From Saccoglossus kowalevskii (Eukaryota > Hemichordata > Enteropneusta > Harrimaniidae), in the NCBI RefSeq assembly GCF_000003605.2, contig NW_003137821.1, positions 1,532,977-1,564,211 on the forward strand: DNA of 31,235 nucleotides. The letters run 5' to 3'. The number at the start of each line of letters is the position of its first letter. Positions within the stretch are counted from its first letter, which is position 1. The notes beneath the pieces were generated by a model. It worked only from the letters and a program-made list of their open reading frames with translations. It made no database searches and was not told where the DNA came from. The translations under genes and the position numbers were made by a program. Shown in pieces: positions 11,406 to 21,055 of the stretch.

Positions 11406-11778
11406 TACATGCAAAAATCCAATTCAAATCTATTTATGGAAATAATAAAAATGTGACTAAATTAGATGAAGTAGTATTCACGGAATTATTGTGAATCAAT
11501 CTGTTTACCTACGTATCGTATCGATGACTGTGATATAACCGATAACCAATTAGCGCATAGCGTTCACACAAACTAAGCCACTGAATCCCGTCATTCCTGC
11601 TAACTTTTTGAACGAAAACAGGGATCAACAATTTAAATTGTCATAATTGATTGGCAACTGACGTTAAACACATAAACATATCAACAGTATATCAAGGACT
11701 TACCGATTAAACATCCAGTACAAAATTGCGGCATATCCAACAATTTGAGGGATTACTGATTACTAAAATTGTGTTATG

Positions 11779-11790
11779 TTTTTTTTGCAG
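11779..11790 (+). promoter_or_regulatory. Probable 3' splice site ahead of gene 2
   Basis: TTTTTTTTGCAG directly precedes the leader ATAACAAAGAATCACTCACG, which is identical in copy B after its own acceptor (AG at 23535-23536). The leader is 38 bases long before the ATG at 11829. The acceptor lies inside an upstream extension of the open frame, which argues against using the ATG at 11769. Confidence 0.65.
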
Positions 11791-11828
11791 ATAACAAAGA
11801 ATCACTCACGCTCAGTTTAAGTTTTTCA

Positions 11829-12842
11829 ATGATGGCGATAGAAGGAAGTCAACACGCGGTTTCTTCATTCGATACAGAAAATGAGAATACGGAATGCCCC
11901 TTACAAATAAAACAGAAGAAACACCCATCATACTTGTGCTCGCACAGTGGACTGATACTCGCATTTTTTGCTAGCGGCTTATTCTCTGTGAGTAACGTAT
12001 GTGTCAAGCTAGTTACCACAGTTCATCCCTTCGAGGTGGTGTTAATCCGCTTGTTATTTGCATTGGCGTATGTTATCCCAGTGATGCTATACAAGAACGT
12101 AGACTTTTGCGAATTCAGAGACATTCAATACATATGGTTTATTGTATCATGTGTATCTCTTAGTGCTGGGTTTGTGTGTTTATTTATTGCCATTAGTATG
12201 ATACCTGTTGGGAATGTTGTTGTCCTTTACTCTATTCGCCCCATTATCACAGCGTTTATGAGTTGTTGTTGTTTATCTGAATCTGTTACATGGCTTGACT
12301 TTGTACTGGGATTTGTCAGCATAGTAGGCATAGCTGCAATAACAAAACCAGAGTTTATATTTGGGAATTTATCGTTTAATGAGTCCATGACTAGTGGACA
12401 TTATGTACTCGGAAATTGTATGGCCATTGTAGTCGCATTGTTTTCGTCACTGGCATTCGTTTCTATGCGAAAATTGGGAAAGAAAGTTAGTGTATTAGCA
12501 ATTATATTTTACACCTCTTTGTGCGGTGTTGTTATCACTTCGATTCCCTTGTATATTATGAACAGATTTTCACTACCATCGTCGCTCAGTGAGTGGCAAT
12601 ACGTGGTTGTCACCGTTCTCTCTAGTCTTCTGGCAGAATTGGTATTCCTGAAATCTCTGCAAAATGAGAAGGCTACTTTTGTAGCGATTATACGAACAAT
12701 GGATATTGTATTTTCGTGCATTTTAGAATATATATGTTTGGGACATCAACCTGATTGGACAGATATTGGGGGCGCTGTGCTTATTATAATATCGTCTATT
12801 GGTATTATGATACAGAAAATGTACGTTGGAAAACCAGATTGA
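11829..12842 (+). CDS. EamA/DMT-superfamily transporter, SLC35G1-like (gene 2)
   Basis: A complete 337-residue protein with a hydrophilic N-terminus of about 38 residues and about ten membrane segments in two EamA repeats. Recognisable marks are VHPFEVVLIR (after helix 1), MIPVGNVVVLYSIRP, FVSIVGIAAITKPEF (helix 5) and EKATFVAIIRTMDIVFSCIL (helix 9). A Cys-rich SCCCLSE loop sits after helix 4, where gene 1 has SWCILTD. The frame is open upstream to 11769, but the splice acceptor at 11790 cuts that extension off. In gene 3 the codon just before the matching ATG is TGA, so the start at 11829 is preferred. It is about 89% identical to gene 3. The family moves small solutes across internal or plasma membranes; the substrate is unknown. 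Confidence 0.92.
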   Translation: MMAIEGSQHAVSSFDTENENTECPLQIKQKKHPSYLCSHSGLILAFFASGLFSVSNVCVKLVTTVHPFEVVLIRLLFALAYVIPVMLYKNVDFCEFRDIQYIWFIVSCVSLSAGFVCLFIAISMIPVGNVVVLYSIRPIITAFMSCCCLSESVTWLDFVLGFVSIVGIAAITKPEFIFGNLSFNESMTSGHYVLGNCMAIVVALFSSLAFVSMRKLGKKVSVLAIIFYTSLCGVVITSIPLYIMNRFSLPSSLSEWQYVVVTVLSSLLAELVFLKSLQNEKATFVAIIRTMDIVFSCILEYICLGHQPDWTDIGGAVLIIISSIGIMIQKMYVGKPD

Positions 12843-13128
12843 TTGCCATGTTCGTCAGTTTTACAGGAAACTCGACCATTTTCCATCACAAGCATAATTA
12901 TTCATTATAGATAAACAGAAACGGCAACAAAACAACTTTAGTAGTGGAAACAAGACAATGCCTCTTTAACAAGTTTTCAAATGCACAAAATGCCGGAGAG
13001 TGAGCTGGAAAATGCATAACAATATGTAAAAGAGAATGAGATATTTCTGTTAAGTTAACCATGTTAAATTACAATTAATCTGCTTACAATGGTTTACTTT
13101 CTTTCTGCAATTATTTTGTCATCTATGT
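12843..13128. other. 3' flank of gene 2
   Basis: AT-rich sequence that should include the 3' untranslated region. Copy B matches it but lacks about 85 bases (around 12945-13025). No canonical AATAAA occurs close to the stop codon. Confidence 0.4.
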
Positions 13129-13212
13129 GTGACCAGCTAGATGTCATCCGATATCTCTATGGTCGTCATGACTGCCAAAGTGGTTCTTTTATAAATCGGT
13201 CATTATTTCATT
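13129..13212 (-). repeat. Right arm of the 84-bp inverted repeat around gene 2
   Basis: Reverse complement of 8168-8251, with similarity ending at the same outer position on both sides (near the CATTATTTCA-type end). The outer flanks do not match each other, so the repeat boundary is fairly sharp. It is followed almost at once by the truncated BEL-type LTR. Confidence 0.85.
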
Positions 13213-13236
13213 TTTTATATCGTAAATTTTTTATAT

Positions 13237-14361
13237 CGGATGTTACTATTATAAACCTTCACGTGAAAGTGAAAACGTATATGCATATTGGAATATGACA
13301 ATACTGTAAAATATATTTTAATAAAAGAACAGCATTTTGATAAGAAAATGAAAACGTTAGATAAAAACGTGTAAACGCACTTTACAGCTGTTGTCGTAGC
13401 GCCACTTATGCGCGATATACGAATCTCATATGGGCACAAATGGCAACTTTGAATGTTGCGCAGACTAACGTGTACAAACTGAGAGGTTACCAAAATTTAA
13501 TTTTATTGGTGATTAGAAAAGCGCATCGAACTGTGAGAAAATTCATATTTATCAAATGCCATGAATGTGCAGCACGATGACAACTGCCCTTTAAATGAAT
13601 ATGACAATATAGAAAAACATATTTATTAAAGAAACTGCATTTTGGTAAAGATGTCGTAAGACTATAACGTGTTAACTTGGGTGCCAGTATTGCGTTTGTG
13701 AAAATTACCTGACAGTTGACACTGATCGTGTTTATTAGTTCTGTGTGATATGTTGTGAGCAAAGTGTTGGCTGATAACAGGTTCAACCCAAAAGACGTGT
13801 TCGTTAGTTCATCACAGATAGTCAAGTTTTATTCATTCAAACGCTCACCTGAGATAAATCCACGCTGCTTTATACTCTTCTTCGCTCTTTCTCTTTACAA
13901 ACTCTCTACATAAATCGAATCAGCCAATCGCTGCTGTCATTGACACGATCACGTGATTACCAGGAATGTGTTTTCCGATTAATGTATTGCGAAATTGCCA
14001 CTACAGAATAAATTAGTGTATAAAATGCCTAACCGTGAGACACATCGCTGCACTGTCCCACAGTAGTTGAATATAGCAGTGATGCTAGTACTCTCGTCCA
14101 CACGGTTATGAAGATAACACCGATCCAAAAAAATGTATTGCAGTGTCATAAACAATAAAGCGGTTGCACATTCTCTGTTGTGGTAACAATCAGTTGATAT
14201 TAATTGCTTCATATCATAATGTATTTCAGAAATCCCATTAACTGCAAAAACAAAAACATTCTAGATTATTATGTCAATACAATATACAAATATTAGATTC
14301 AGTTCTAAGAATCATTCGGACAGTCAGATTGAATGATGGCTTGCAAATTTGCTTAACACTA
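13237..14361 (+). repeat. 5'-truncated BEL/Pao LTR, copy A
   Basis: Corresponds to bases about 25565-26677 of the copy B LTR and to about 28010-29060 of the third LTR. About 400 bases at the LTR start are missing. It keeps a TATA box (TATAAAA, 14019-14025) and a downstream AATAAA (14154-14159), the order expected of U3-R-U5. Gag-like sequence follows from 14362 on the same strand. It is much closer to the copy B 5' LTR than to the 27587-29060 LTR, as expected if it was duplicated with the segment. Confidence 0.8.
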
Positions 14362-14399
14362 CTCGAAAAATTGTTTGTCTCTTATACAAGTCATATATA

Positions 14400-15925
14400 G
14401 AGTACCAGCAACTCCTACCTCCCTCATCTAGAAGTGTAGTAGAATCTGAGTATGATGAAGAAGTTAAGAGAAAGGAACATTTGATAAAAGATTTCATGAT
14501 TACATGTTTCTAAGTGTGGATGGTGGAGCTTATGATTTTCCACAATACACTAAGGTGCCAATGGTGCAAGCTGACGAACCCACTAAAGTTCTTCCTTTCA
14601 TGGTCTCTCAACATTTACATTCCCTCAAGAGAAATCTGAGTGAAATTGGTGAATTAATGGTAAGCAAGGCTGGTAGTTAAGTGTTTGGTAGTCGCGAGTG
14701 CTCAGAGGAAAGAAACAAATCAAGTACTTACAAGTTCAGTTCAGCATCCAGAAAAGCAAAACTGAAACTTGCGAAAGCTCAGTGTGATTTGGAACTTGAA
14801 CAAAAGGAACAACAAATTAAAGTTCAACAGCAGAAAAACGAGGCTGAGCTGACAAATATTTGAAGCCCAAAGAAAGGTATATGAGGCAGCATTTGTAGTG
14901 CGGAATATTGAAGGAGATTCAAATACAATTTCAGATGTCCTTTCTGCTTTACAACAACAAACTAAATGAGAGGCAATTGATAAATATTTCCAGTCATGCT
15001 AAGAATATGTACAACCGGTAGCACTTGAAAAACATGTTAAAGCAGCCAGAAAATTACATTTTCACGCTTCTGTCAATGTGCAACATAAGTCTTCGCAAGA
15101 ACATTTATCCAATGTCGGAGAAATTGCTTCACAAAATGATTCAAATGGTACTCCAGTTGATGAAGGTACAATCCATTCATCAAGTCAGATGCAACAAATA
15201 AAGCGCATGATGCAGCATTCGTGTGAAACTATGAAAGCAGTAACAACTAATTTGAGCATGCCCAAGCGTGAATTCCTCTGCTTTGATGAGATCCTGTATC
15301 ATATACTGTCTCCATAAAAACACTTTGAAGTTAATGTGGAAGAAAGAATTAACGCATTGTACTGGAATAGCAAAGCAAGTTATTCGAAATTGAGTCATAC
15401 TTCCATCTGACCAGGGTTACCAAGAGGCTTACAATCTTACAAAGAAACTTTGGACAAAAACACAACATTGCACATGCAACAATATACAAGGTCGTGAGGG
15501 GTCAGCAGATAAAGGCTTAAAAATTGATAAGCTTTTACAATTGACACAAGATATGAAGAATTGCTATTTGTTTTCTGAACAAATGAATTGCAAAGCAGAT
15601 ATTAACTCGATGGACACACTCGAGGAAGTCATTAAACTTTTACCAGTATTTATGCAAGCCGACTTGGTCAAGGAAGCTGGTAAACTAGTTCTGGAGTTGA
15701 ACCTGAATTCGTACACTTGACAGAATTCCTGGAAATGAAGTCAACCATTGCCAATACAAGGTTTGGAAAATTGGTTGGATCTTAAGCCAGATGGGGTCAA
15801 GAACACCAAACTCAAGGTAAATGATAAAATTGTTCATTTGACTGCAAACGTCACTACATTAAATGTGAGAGTAAGCCTGAATGCATATATTGCAAGGGTA
15901 ATCACAAGTTGAAATGATGCCAAAG
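14400..15925 (+). pseudogene. BEL/Pao gag remnant, copy A
   Basis: Decayed gag of a BEL/Pao LTR retrotransposon (family Belpaoviridae), broken by many stops and frame changes. In order it shows an N-terminal part around 14515-14680, a charged Lys/Glu/Gln-rich coiled-coil region at 14730-14860, a DUF1759-like middle (for example DTLEEVIKLLPVF near 15610-15655), and a CCHC-like zinc knuckle ending about 15915 (CIYCKGNH). The coiled-coil frame stops at TGA 14861-14863 through a one-base frameshift that is shared with copy B, so the damage is older than the segmental duplication. Copy A also has private stops, for example TAG then TAA near 14676-14680. It is not functional. Confidence 0.85.
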
Positions 15926-15949
15926 ATTTTCCTACAAAACATTCCAACA

Positions 15950-16072
15950 TATATTATTTCTATTGAGTTAAGATGTTGTTGTGATACGATTGTTTTGAGC
16001 CACAATCGAGTGCAGGTATATCACAATAGATGCAATTGTGTGCTGTTTCTGAAGCCAGTGTGTACATATACA
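15950..16072 (-). repeat. 123-bp block shared, inverted, with the 1.37-kb insertion
   Basis: This block is the reverse complement of about 18996-19112 at roughly 95% identity by eye, including the word GATACGATTGTTTTGAGCCA. It sits between the gag zinc knuckle and the protease-like remnant. In the other location it spans the end of the last minisatellite unit and its flank. Either the insertion family left a fragment here or both carry the same third element. Confidence 0.8.
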
Positions 16073-16184
16073 ACATTAAATGATGATATAAAGAAGAATG
16101 GACGTGAAGTGCAGCTATATGTGAAATCTCTACATTCAAGCCAAGGTGTTTACTCAAACAAAGTATGGAAAACTGATAATTTGC
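16073..16184 (+). pseudogene. BEL/Pao pol remnant left of the MITE
   Basis: Short remnant in the frame of IKKNGREVQLYVKSLHSS and KVWKTDNLPI, which resembles the sequence following the aspartic protease in BEL/Pao pol. The protease active site is not visible. It is separated from the rest of pol by the MITE-like insertion and appears to resume at about 16530 with a DVARWSYL-type motif. Confidence 0.6.
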
Positions 16185-16187
16185 CTA

Positions 16188-16513
16188 TCCTCGGGGGCGG
16201 AGCTACGTCACAGACGTTCCACGTTGCTAAGACGCGCACCACTGTACCACGTATTTCTATGGGCTCTGTGCGCGCTGCTGTGGAATGCCGGTGGAGCCAA
16301 TGAAAACTCGAGAAAACAACACAAACTCAACTTTGAAGTAATCCTGAACAACCAAATTCATATATGTTACACACATAGGGCTAATCTTGTTACACTGTTC
16401 AGAGAACTCTCAACAACCATCGCAAAGTACCGTTTTCTGCGAGTTTTGGGTCTTTGTTTTTACCGCGAGGGTTGCCAGGCGGTAAAAAATGCCCGGATGT
16501 CCGCCCCCGAGGA
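16188..16513. mobile_element. GC-rich 326-bp MITE-like element inside the BEL remnant
   Basis: The perfect 17-base inverted ends CTATCCTCGGGGGCGGA (16185-16201) and its complement (16500-16516) enclose a compact block. The TA within each end (16186-16187 and 16514-16515) may be the target duplication, leaving a 326-bp element starting TCCTCGGGGGCGGA. Base composition is clearly richer in GC than the surroundings, with CpG-rich words. Inside the right end is a perfect 10-base hairpin (TTTTTACCGC at 16457-16466 with its complement at 16479-16488). No transposase is encoded. It interrupts pol similarity on both sides, which supports insertion. The superfamily is unknown; a TA-target family is the best guess. 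Confidence 0.8.
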
Positions 16514-18127
16514 TAGCTGAGAAAAGCATTCCAACAACGAAAGATGTCGCGAGATGGTCTTATTTGCATAACATTGACTTGTTAGAGATATAATTCAAGT
16601 CGTATTACAGAGTCCAGTATAAATTTTATTCATGTAGATAAAATGTGATTCCCCAGTTGGCACCGCCATGGCGGTATGATGGCCCATGATTACCATACAA
16701 TAAGCTAGCTGCTGAGAAAAGACGAAACTTCGACTACAAAGAGATCCCATATTACATCACAAATATAAATCTGCATTAGATGATTATATCGCTCGAAGCC
16801 ATTCCAGGAAAATACCTCACGTTTAATTATTAAACACTACAAATAAACATGCATGGTACTTATCTCATCCCGTATTCCATCGACAAAAAACCTGATAAAG
16901 TAAGAGTAGTGTTTGATTGTGCGGCAAAATATAAAGGCACTTCCCTAAATGATCAACTCTTTCAAGGTCCCGGTCTGAATAACTCGCTGGTAGCATTCTT
17001 GCTTCAGTTTCGGAAAGAACTAATATCAATGGTAGCAGATATCAAGCAAATGTTCCATCAAGTGAGAGTGGCTAAAAGAGATTGTGATGCATTGAGATTT
17101 CTTTGGTGGGATGATACCGTTTCGTTAAGTAAGCCAGTTGAATATAAGATGTTGGTGCATCCCTTTGGTGCAACATCTTCTCCCAGTTGTGCTGCATATG
17201 CTTTAAGACGAACTGCAGATGACAACATAGCTGAATTTGACCCAGTTGTTGATCAAAGCTTTTATGATGATTGTTTAAAGCTAGTCAATCAATTACCTTC
17301 TATGTTAGCGAAGGTGGACTCCTCTTGACAAAATGGATCTTTAACTCGCGTGAAATATTGGCTAGGATATGTACTACCGAACGAGCCCCATCAGCTGTAA
17401 AATTGAATCTTGAAAACCTTCCTATTGATAGAGCTTTTGGAATTCAGTTGAATGTGAAAAAAACGCATTTAGTTTTTGAATTAGTGACGAGCCTAATACA
17501 GAAACGCGAAGAGGAATCTTGTCTTATGTAGCTTCTGTTTATGATCCACTTGGGTTTGCTGCTCCCATTGTTATGCCAGCAAAGAAACTTCTACAAGAAT
17601 TGTGTACAATTAGACATGTTTGGGATGATCCCATACCAGATGAACAATTAACCGTATGGAGAAAGTAGAAATATAATCTTTTGTCCTATAAGAAGTTGGA
17701 AATACCTAGATGTTATAAACCAACTTTGTTTGATAAACTACAGACAGCCGAACTTCACAATTTCTCTGATGAATCATTAGCAGGATATGGAGTAGTCTCA
17801 TATCTCCGCCTTATAAATGCAAATGGTGAAAATCACTTCTTGAAACAGTGACTGTTCCTGGATTGGAATTAACAGTGGACAACTTCTGGAAAAGATGGAT
17901 TAATGAGTATTTACCAACACTACATGAAAGACACTGTTGGAGATATGGTCTTGATGGTTGGTGAAAATTTACCCAGAGGACAATGGCCAAAAGCAATTGT
18001 TGACAGAACATTTCCAGATAATTATGGTATGGTTCGCCACGCTGATAAGCAAGCAGTGGTAAATGTTTGTCTCGGTGTGTATTGTAACTCGTGTATAAAG
18101 AATAAATGGAAGTCGTGTGTTCCTTGA
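16514..18127 (+). pseudogene. BEL/Pao pol remnant (protease end, reverse transcriptase, RNase H, C-terminal domain)
   Basis: A decayed pol in several frames. DVARWSYL near 16540 is protease-side sequence. The reverse transcriptase, open at 16849-17328, contains DKVRVVFDCAAKYKG, VADIKQMFHQVRV with a catalytic Asp, LRFLWW and the FGATSSPSC box. The YVDD-type site reads FYDD, with one residue lost. RNase H-like sequence follows, with YDPLGFAAPIVMPAKKLLQE around 17540-17600 and LHNFSDESLAGYGVVSYL around 17750-17810. Near 17860-17880 it jumps directly to WINEYLPTLHERH and then GDMVLMVGENLPRGQWP, the DUF5641-like C-terminus, so the integrase core is deleted. Stops occur within each domain. It is an old inactive copy; no 3' LTR is visible after it. 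Confidence 0.88.
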
Positions 18128-18315
18128 TGGTGTCATTATACTCGTAAACCTCCGTTTTTTTATCCTACAAATGTAATAATCGGTAATTACTGTGAACTTA
18201 TTAGTAACTGTGCTAACAAATTATTTATCAAGTTCTAGCTTTTGAACAAAATAAGTTTCATTATCTTCCTTAAAACAGGGTCTGTCAACACCACTCTCAA
18301 ACACCTTTTAACTAA
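18128..18315. other. Junction between copies A and B
   Basis: AT-rich sequence without an open frame. It shows no clear match to the BEL LTR, to the flank left of copy A (8000-8167) or to the flank right of copy B (after 29060), apart from a short TTTTTATCCTA word shared with 29061-29071. The left end of copy B homology starts at about 18316. Confidence 0.4.
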
Positions 18316-18367
18316 TTTTGTAAGTCAGGACTACCATTTAGGTATTATATGGTATCTAGTTGGTCAC
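18316..18367 (+). repeat. Left inverted-repeat arm around gene 3 (truncated)
   Basis: Matches 8200-8251 but lacks the outer 32 bases of the arm seen in copy A. With 24791-24850 it forms the degraded inverted pair around gene 3. Its outer edge coincides with the start of copy B homology, so the duplication breakpoint lies within or at this repeat. Confidence 0.65.
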
Positions 18368-18401
18368 ATATTAAAATAGATTAAAGGGAGGTACAATAAA
18401 A

Positions 18402-19767
18402 TGTTACGGCAGAGTTTGAATCGAAAGTTGGACGACTGACAGACACGAATCTTTCCGTTGACCCCAACTCAAACAAGGGAATTCCAACAAGAAACGACAC
18501 AAAAACAAGTTGTTATCAAGATCAAATATTCTATTCGTATAAATGTATATAATGCGCTCACGAGGTATCACTGGATTGTACAATATATGCAAAGTTACAT
18601 ATAATAAATTACTATAATTTCAATATTGGTCAAATGCAACATCCCATGAATATATATTATCCTAACATCAGACTACAGCTGGATTTCACAACAACAAACT
18701 CCAATTCAACTAATTAAACATTGTCAGCAGAAACACCACAAAACCGCAATAATCACTACAACAAATAGTACTATATTTAAACAGTGGCTTTAGAAACACC
18801 ACAATAATCACTACAACAAATAGTACTATATTTGAACATTGGCTTCAGAAACACCACAGTAATCACTACAACAAATAGTACTATATTTACACAGTGGCTT
18901 CAGAAACACAACAGTAATCACTACAACAAATAGTACTATATTTACACACTGGCGTCAGAAACACCACAGTAATCACTACAACAAATAGTACTATATGTGC
19001 ACACTGGCTTCAGAAACAGCACACAATTGCATCTATTGTGATATACCTACACTCGATTGTGGCTCAAAACAATCGTATCACAACAACATCTTAATTCAAT
19101 AGAAATAATATACAATTATTCGGAATGCTTGCCCCTCAAAACGATTGCTCAATTACAATATACTGTCATACAAATACAAATCATAGGGACGCAATATAAT
19201 TACAAATATGTACTCAAACACTTTAGTTCAGTTTGTGAACACAGTCAGTTCCATAAGAAATATCTTCGGCTACGGTAACGTGGAAATGCACTAATGCTGG
19301 AACGGCGACGTAGAAACACGTACTCGAGACGGAGACGATGACGTCCACGCACGTTGGAATTCTCTGCCATAGGGTTGAGGTAATCAGTCGGCGATATTCT
19401 CGCACCTTTCTGTTCTTTGGCTGTACGGTTGCAGTAGTCAGTCGACGAACATGCACTTAAATTAATTGCTGAACTCAGCGGAGAGTAGCAGACTTTCAAT
19501 CTTGAAAGCGTACGACCAGACGTAACAGCGTCGAAACCCATACAGTTAACCGGGACCCAATTGTCACCCAATCACGCCACGTGATGACACCAGAACCTTG
19601 GCACACCTGCTGACCACGCGAAATAGTGTAATGAATGACCACGAGTTCAAGTCTTACGAACCTTTTATAGACAACGCATGGGCATCTCCCTAGCTCAATC
19701 GCAAAAGCGTTCGTCTTCACAAAAACACAGCCAAAGAATACTAAACAAAACACAGAAATACGTAACA
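18402..19767. mobile_element. 1.37-kb insertion with solo-LTR-like ends, present only in copy B
   Basis: Copy A reads straight from GTACAATAAAATG to CATACAGTG (8270-8300); in copy B this is interrupted. The insertion begins TGTTACG (18402-18408) and ends CGTAACA (19761-19767), perfect 7-base inverted ends of the TG...CA type typical of LTRs. No clean target duplication is seen (left flank AAAA, right flank ACC). It holds a 55-bp minisatellite (18731-19013), a 117-base block found inverted at 15950-16072, and a GC-richer right third (19250-19720). On the minus strand, CTATAAAAGG near 19665 is a fair TATA box. No coding domain is recognised. The alternative is a non-autonomous DNA element. Confidence 0.65.
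18731..19013. repeat. 55-bp minisatellite, five units
   Basis: Units start at 18731 (62 bases, with a 7-base insertion), 18794, 18849, 18904 and 18959, each running from AAACACCACA to GGCTTCAG. The core AATCACTACAACAAATAGTA is unchanged in all five, while the end of the unit (TTTAAACAGTGGCTT and variants) drifts. A sixth start (AAACAGCACAC, 19014) breaks off. There are no unique spacers, so this is not a CRISPR-like array. Confidence 0.95.
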
Positions 19768-20640
19768 ACCTGCATACAGTGTAAATTTGTTCATATCATG
19801 TTAAAATCATAAATATATTTAACGTCAAGTATTTAACGTCAGTTGTCAAGCAGGTCTTTCAGTTTTTAACCACTCTGTTTCAAAAGTGATCAGGGTGACG
19901 AAATCTGAAAGCATTTAAAGCAGTTATAATAGTGAGTTCGCAACTTGATAGTAGTTGTTGATAGAGGGTAAACAAGAAATTGTGTGTAATTGAACTTTCA
20001 TGTATGGACCACTCTACGCTAAGAAACAAAAATTAAAAAAAAAGTTGACATAATTTGCATTTTCTTTAGGACCAACTGTTGTTTGGGAAAGGTAGTTTTA
20101 CGACCAGAGACATAATTTTTCAATAGTGCGCCCTCACACAATTTTTTAAAATTTAGAATTCGTTTTAACCTAGAATGTTTTAATTTTTTTTCTTGAGATG
20201 GCATGTCATTTCAATGTTTGTTTAGTCTTACGGAGGAAGGCAGAAGTTTTGAGTGACGTATCACTTCGAAGTTAACAGCGGACATTTGATATTTTGAATA
20301 CAGAATACAATCTTTGTAGTACGGTGATGTGGGAGAAATATATTCCTATATTTACACAAGTAGCTTTGTTGAGATTTAAAAAACAATTACTGCAATATGC
20401 AAATAACGCAGTTAGTTGAGGAAATACGACTCAGCAGGGCCGACCGTTTATCTGAATGATATTTGTCAATAAGATTCATTAAAGACTATTGACACATGTC
20501 ACCATCTTTAATTCTCTATCGCAGACAAATAACACTTAATATGTAAATAATATACCTTTTAAAAATAGATCACAAACGTTTCTCCGACAACGCTTCATGA
20601 GCAGTGTAAATACATTTAGTTGCGTGTTGCCTACTGTGCT

Positions 20641-21055
20641 CAAAGGAGCTCTGGCAGGATATTTTCACTTTACTTTCTTATGTAAAAAGTATTTTATGTG
20701 GTGTGGTGTGCTCAGTTCAGTGTGACTCGAGCCCCCTGCAGTACTGTGTCATTATGTTAGATCAGTATTTTATTGTCTGAATGATTAAATTGAACATTTC
20801 ATTTGTTGTATAATTTACTAAACTGTGACATATGCACCACTCATTCCATGTACGCATAATTTGTATGCATACAGTCATCCACGATGCTTTATGTATGTGC
20901 ATGTCCATTGTGCCTTTTTGAGTTGAAATTGCTTTTGCTTGGAACTACTACATTTGCTGTGCAGTTGTACATACCAGATACAATTTGACAAACACGCCCC
21001 GGTTGTACAAATTTATCACGTAGTAATACTCCTAAACCATCCAATGTGTGGCCGC
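20641..21055. other. 415-bp segment present in copy B, absent from copy A
   Basis: Copy A goes from CTACTGTGCTT to GCAAGCGTTTGATAATG within about 20 bases (9150-9180). In copy B the same two words are about 415 bases apart. The segment has no evident inverted ends and no coding domain. It is either an insertion in B or a deletion in A; the absence of a flanking duplication favours deletion in A. The minus-strand open frame at 20889-21110 is not recognised. Confidence 0.6.

Larger units (their letters stand above)
8200..15265 (+). repeat. Segmental duplication, copy A
   Basis: This segment is repeated in the same orientation at about 18316-27581. Shared blocks run in order: 8200-8290, 8291-9160, 9165-10649, 10755-13205 (with gene 2), 13237-14361 (LTR) and 14362-15265 (gag). 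Relative to copy B it lacks about 415 bases after 9155, about 65 bases near 9270, and about 700 bases between the right inverted-repeat arm and the LTR body (B 24858-25564). It also lacks the 1.37-kb insertion. Non-coding identity is high (about 90% by eye), so the duplication is not ancient. Confidence 0.93.

Noticed and set aside
11769-11828. Upstream in-frame ATG extending gene 2 by 20 residues
   Set aside because: The extension crosses a strong splice acceptor (AG at 11789-11790), and the homologous place in gene 3 has an in-frame TGA just before the ATG.
18731-19013. Regular repeats that might suggest a CRISPR-like array
   Set aside because: Units are head to tail with no unique spacers, and the setting is an animal genome. 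It is a minisatellite.
19640-19720. tRNA-like words (a B-box-like GAGTTCAAGTCTTAC and an A-box-like CTAGCTCAATCG)
   Set aside because: They occur in the wrong order, with the B-like box before the A-like box, and no cloverleaf can be folded. Neither a tRNA gene nor a convincing SINE head is supported.
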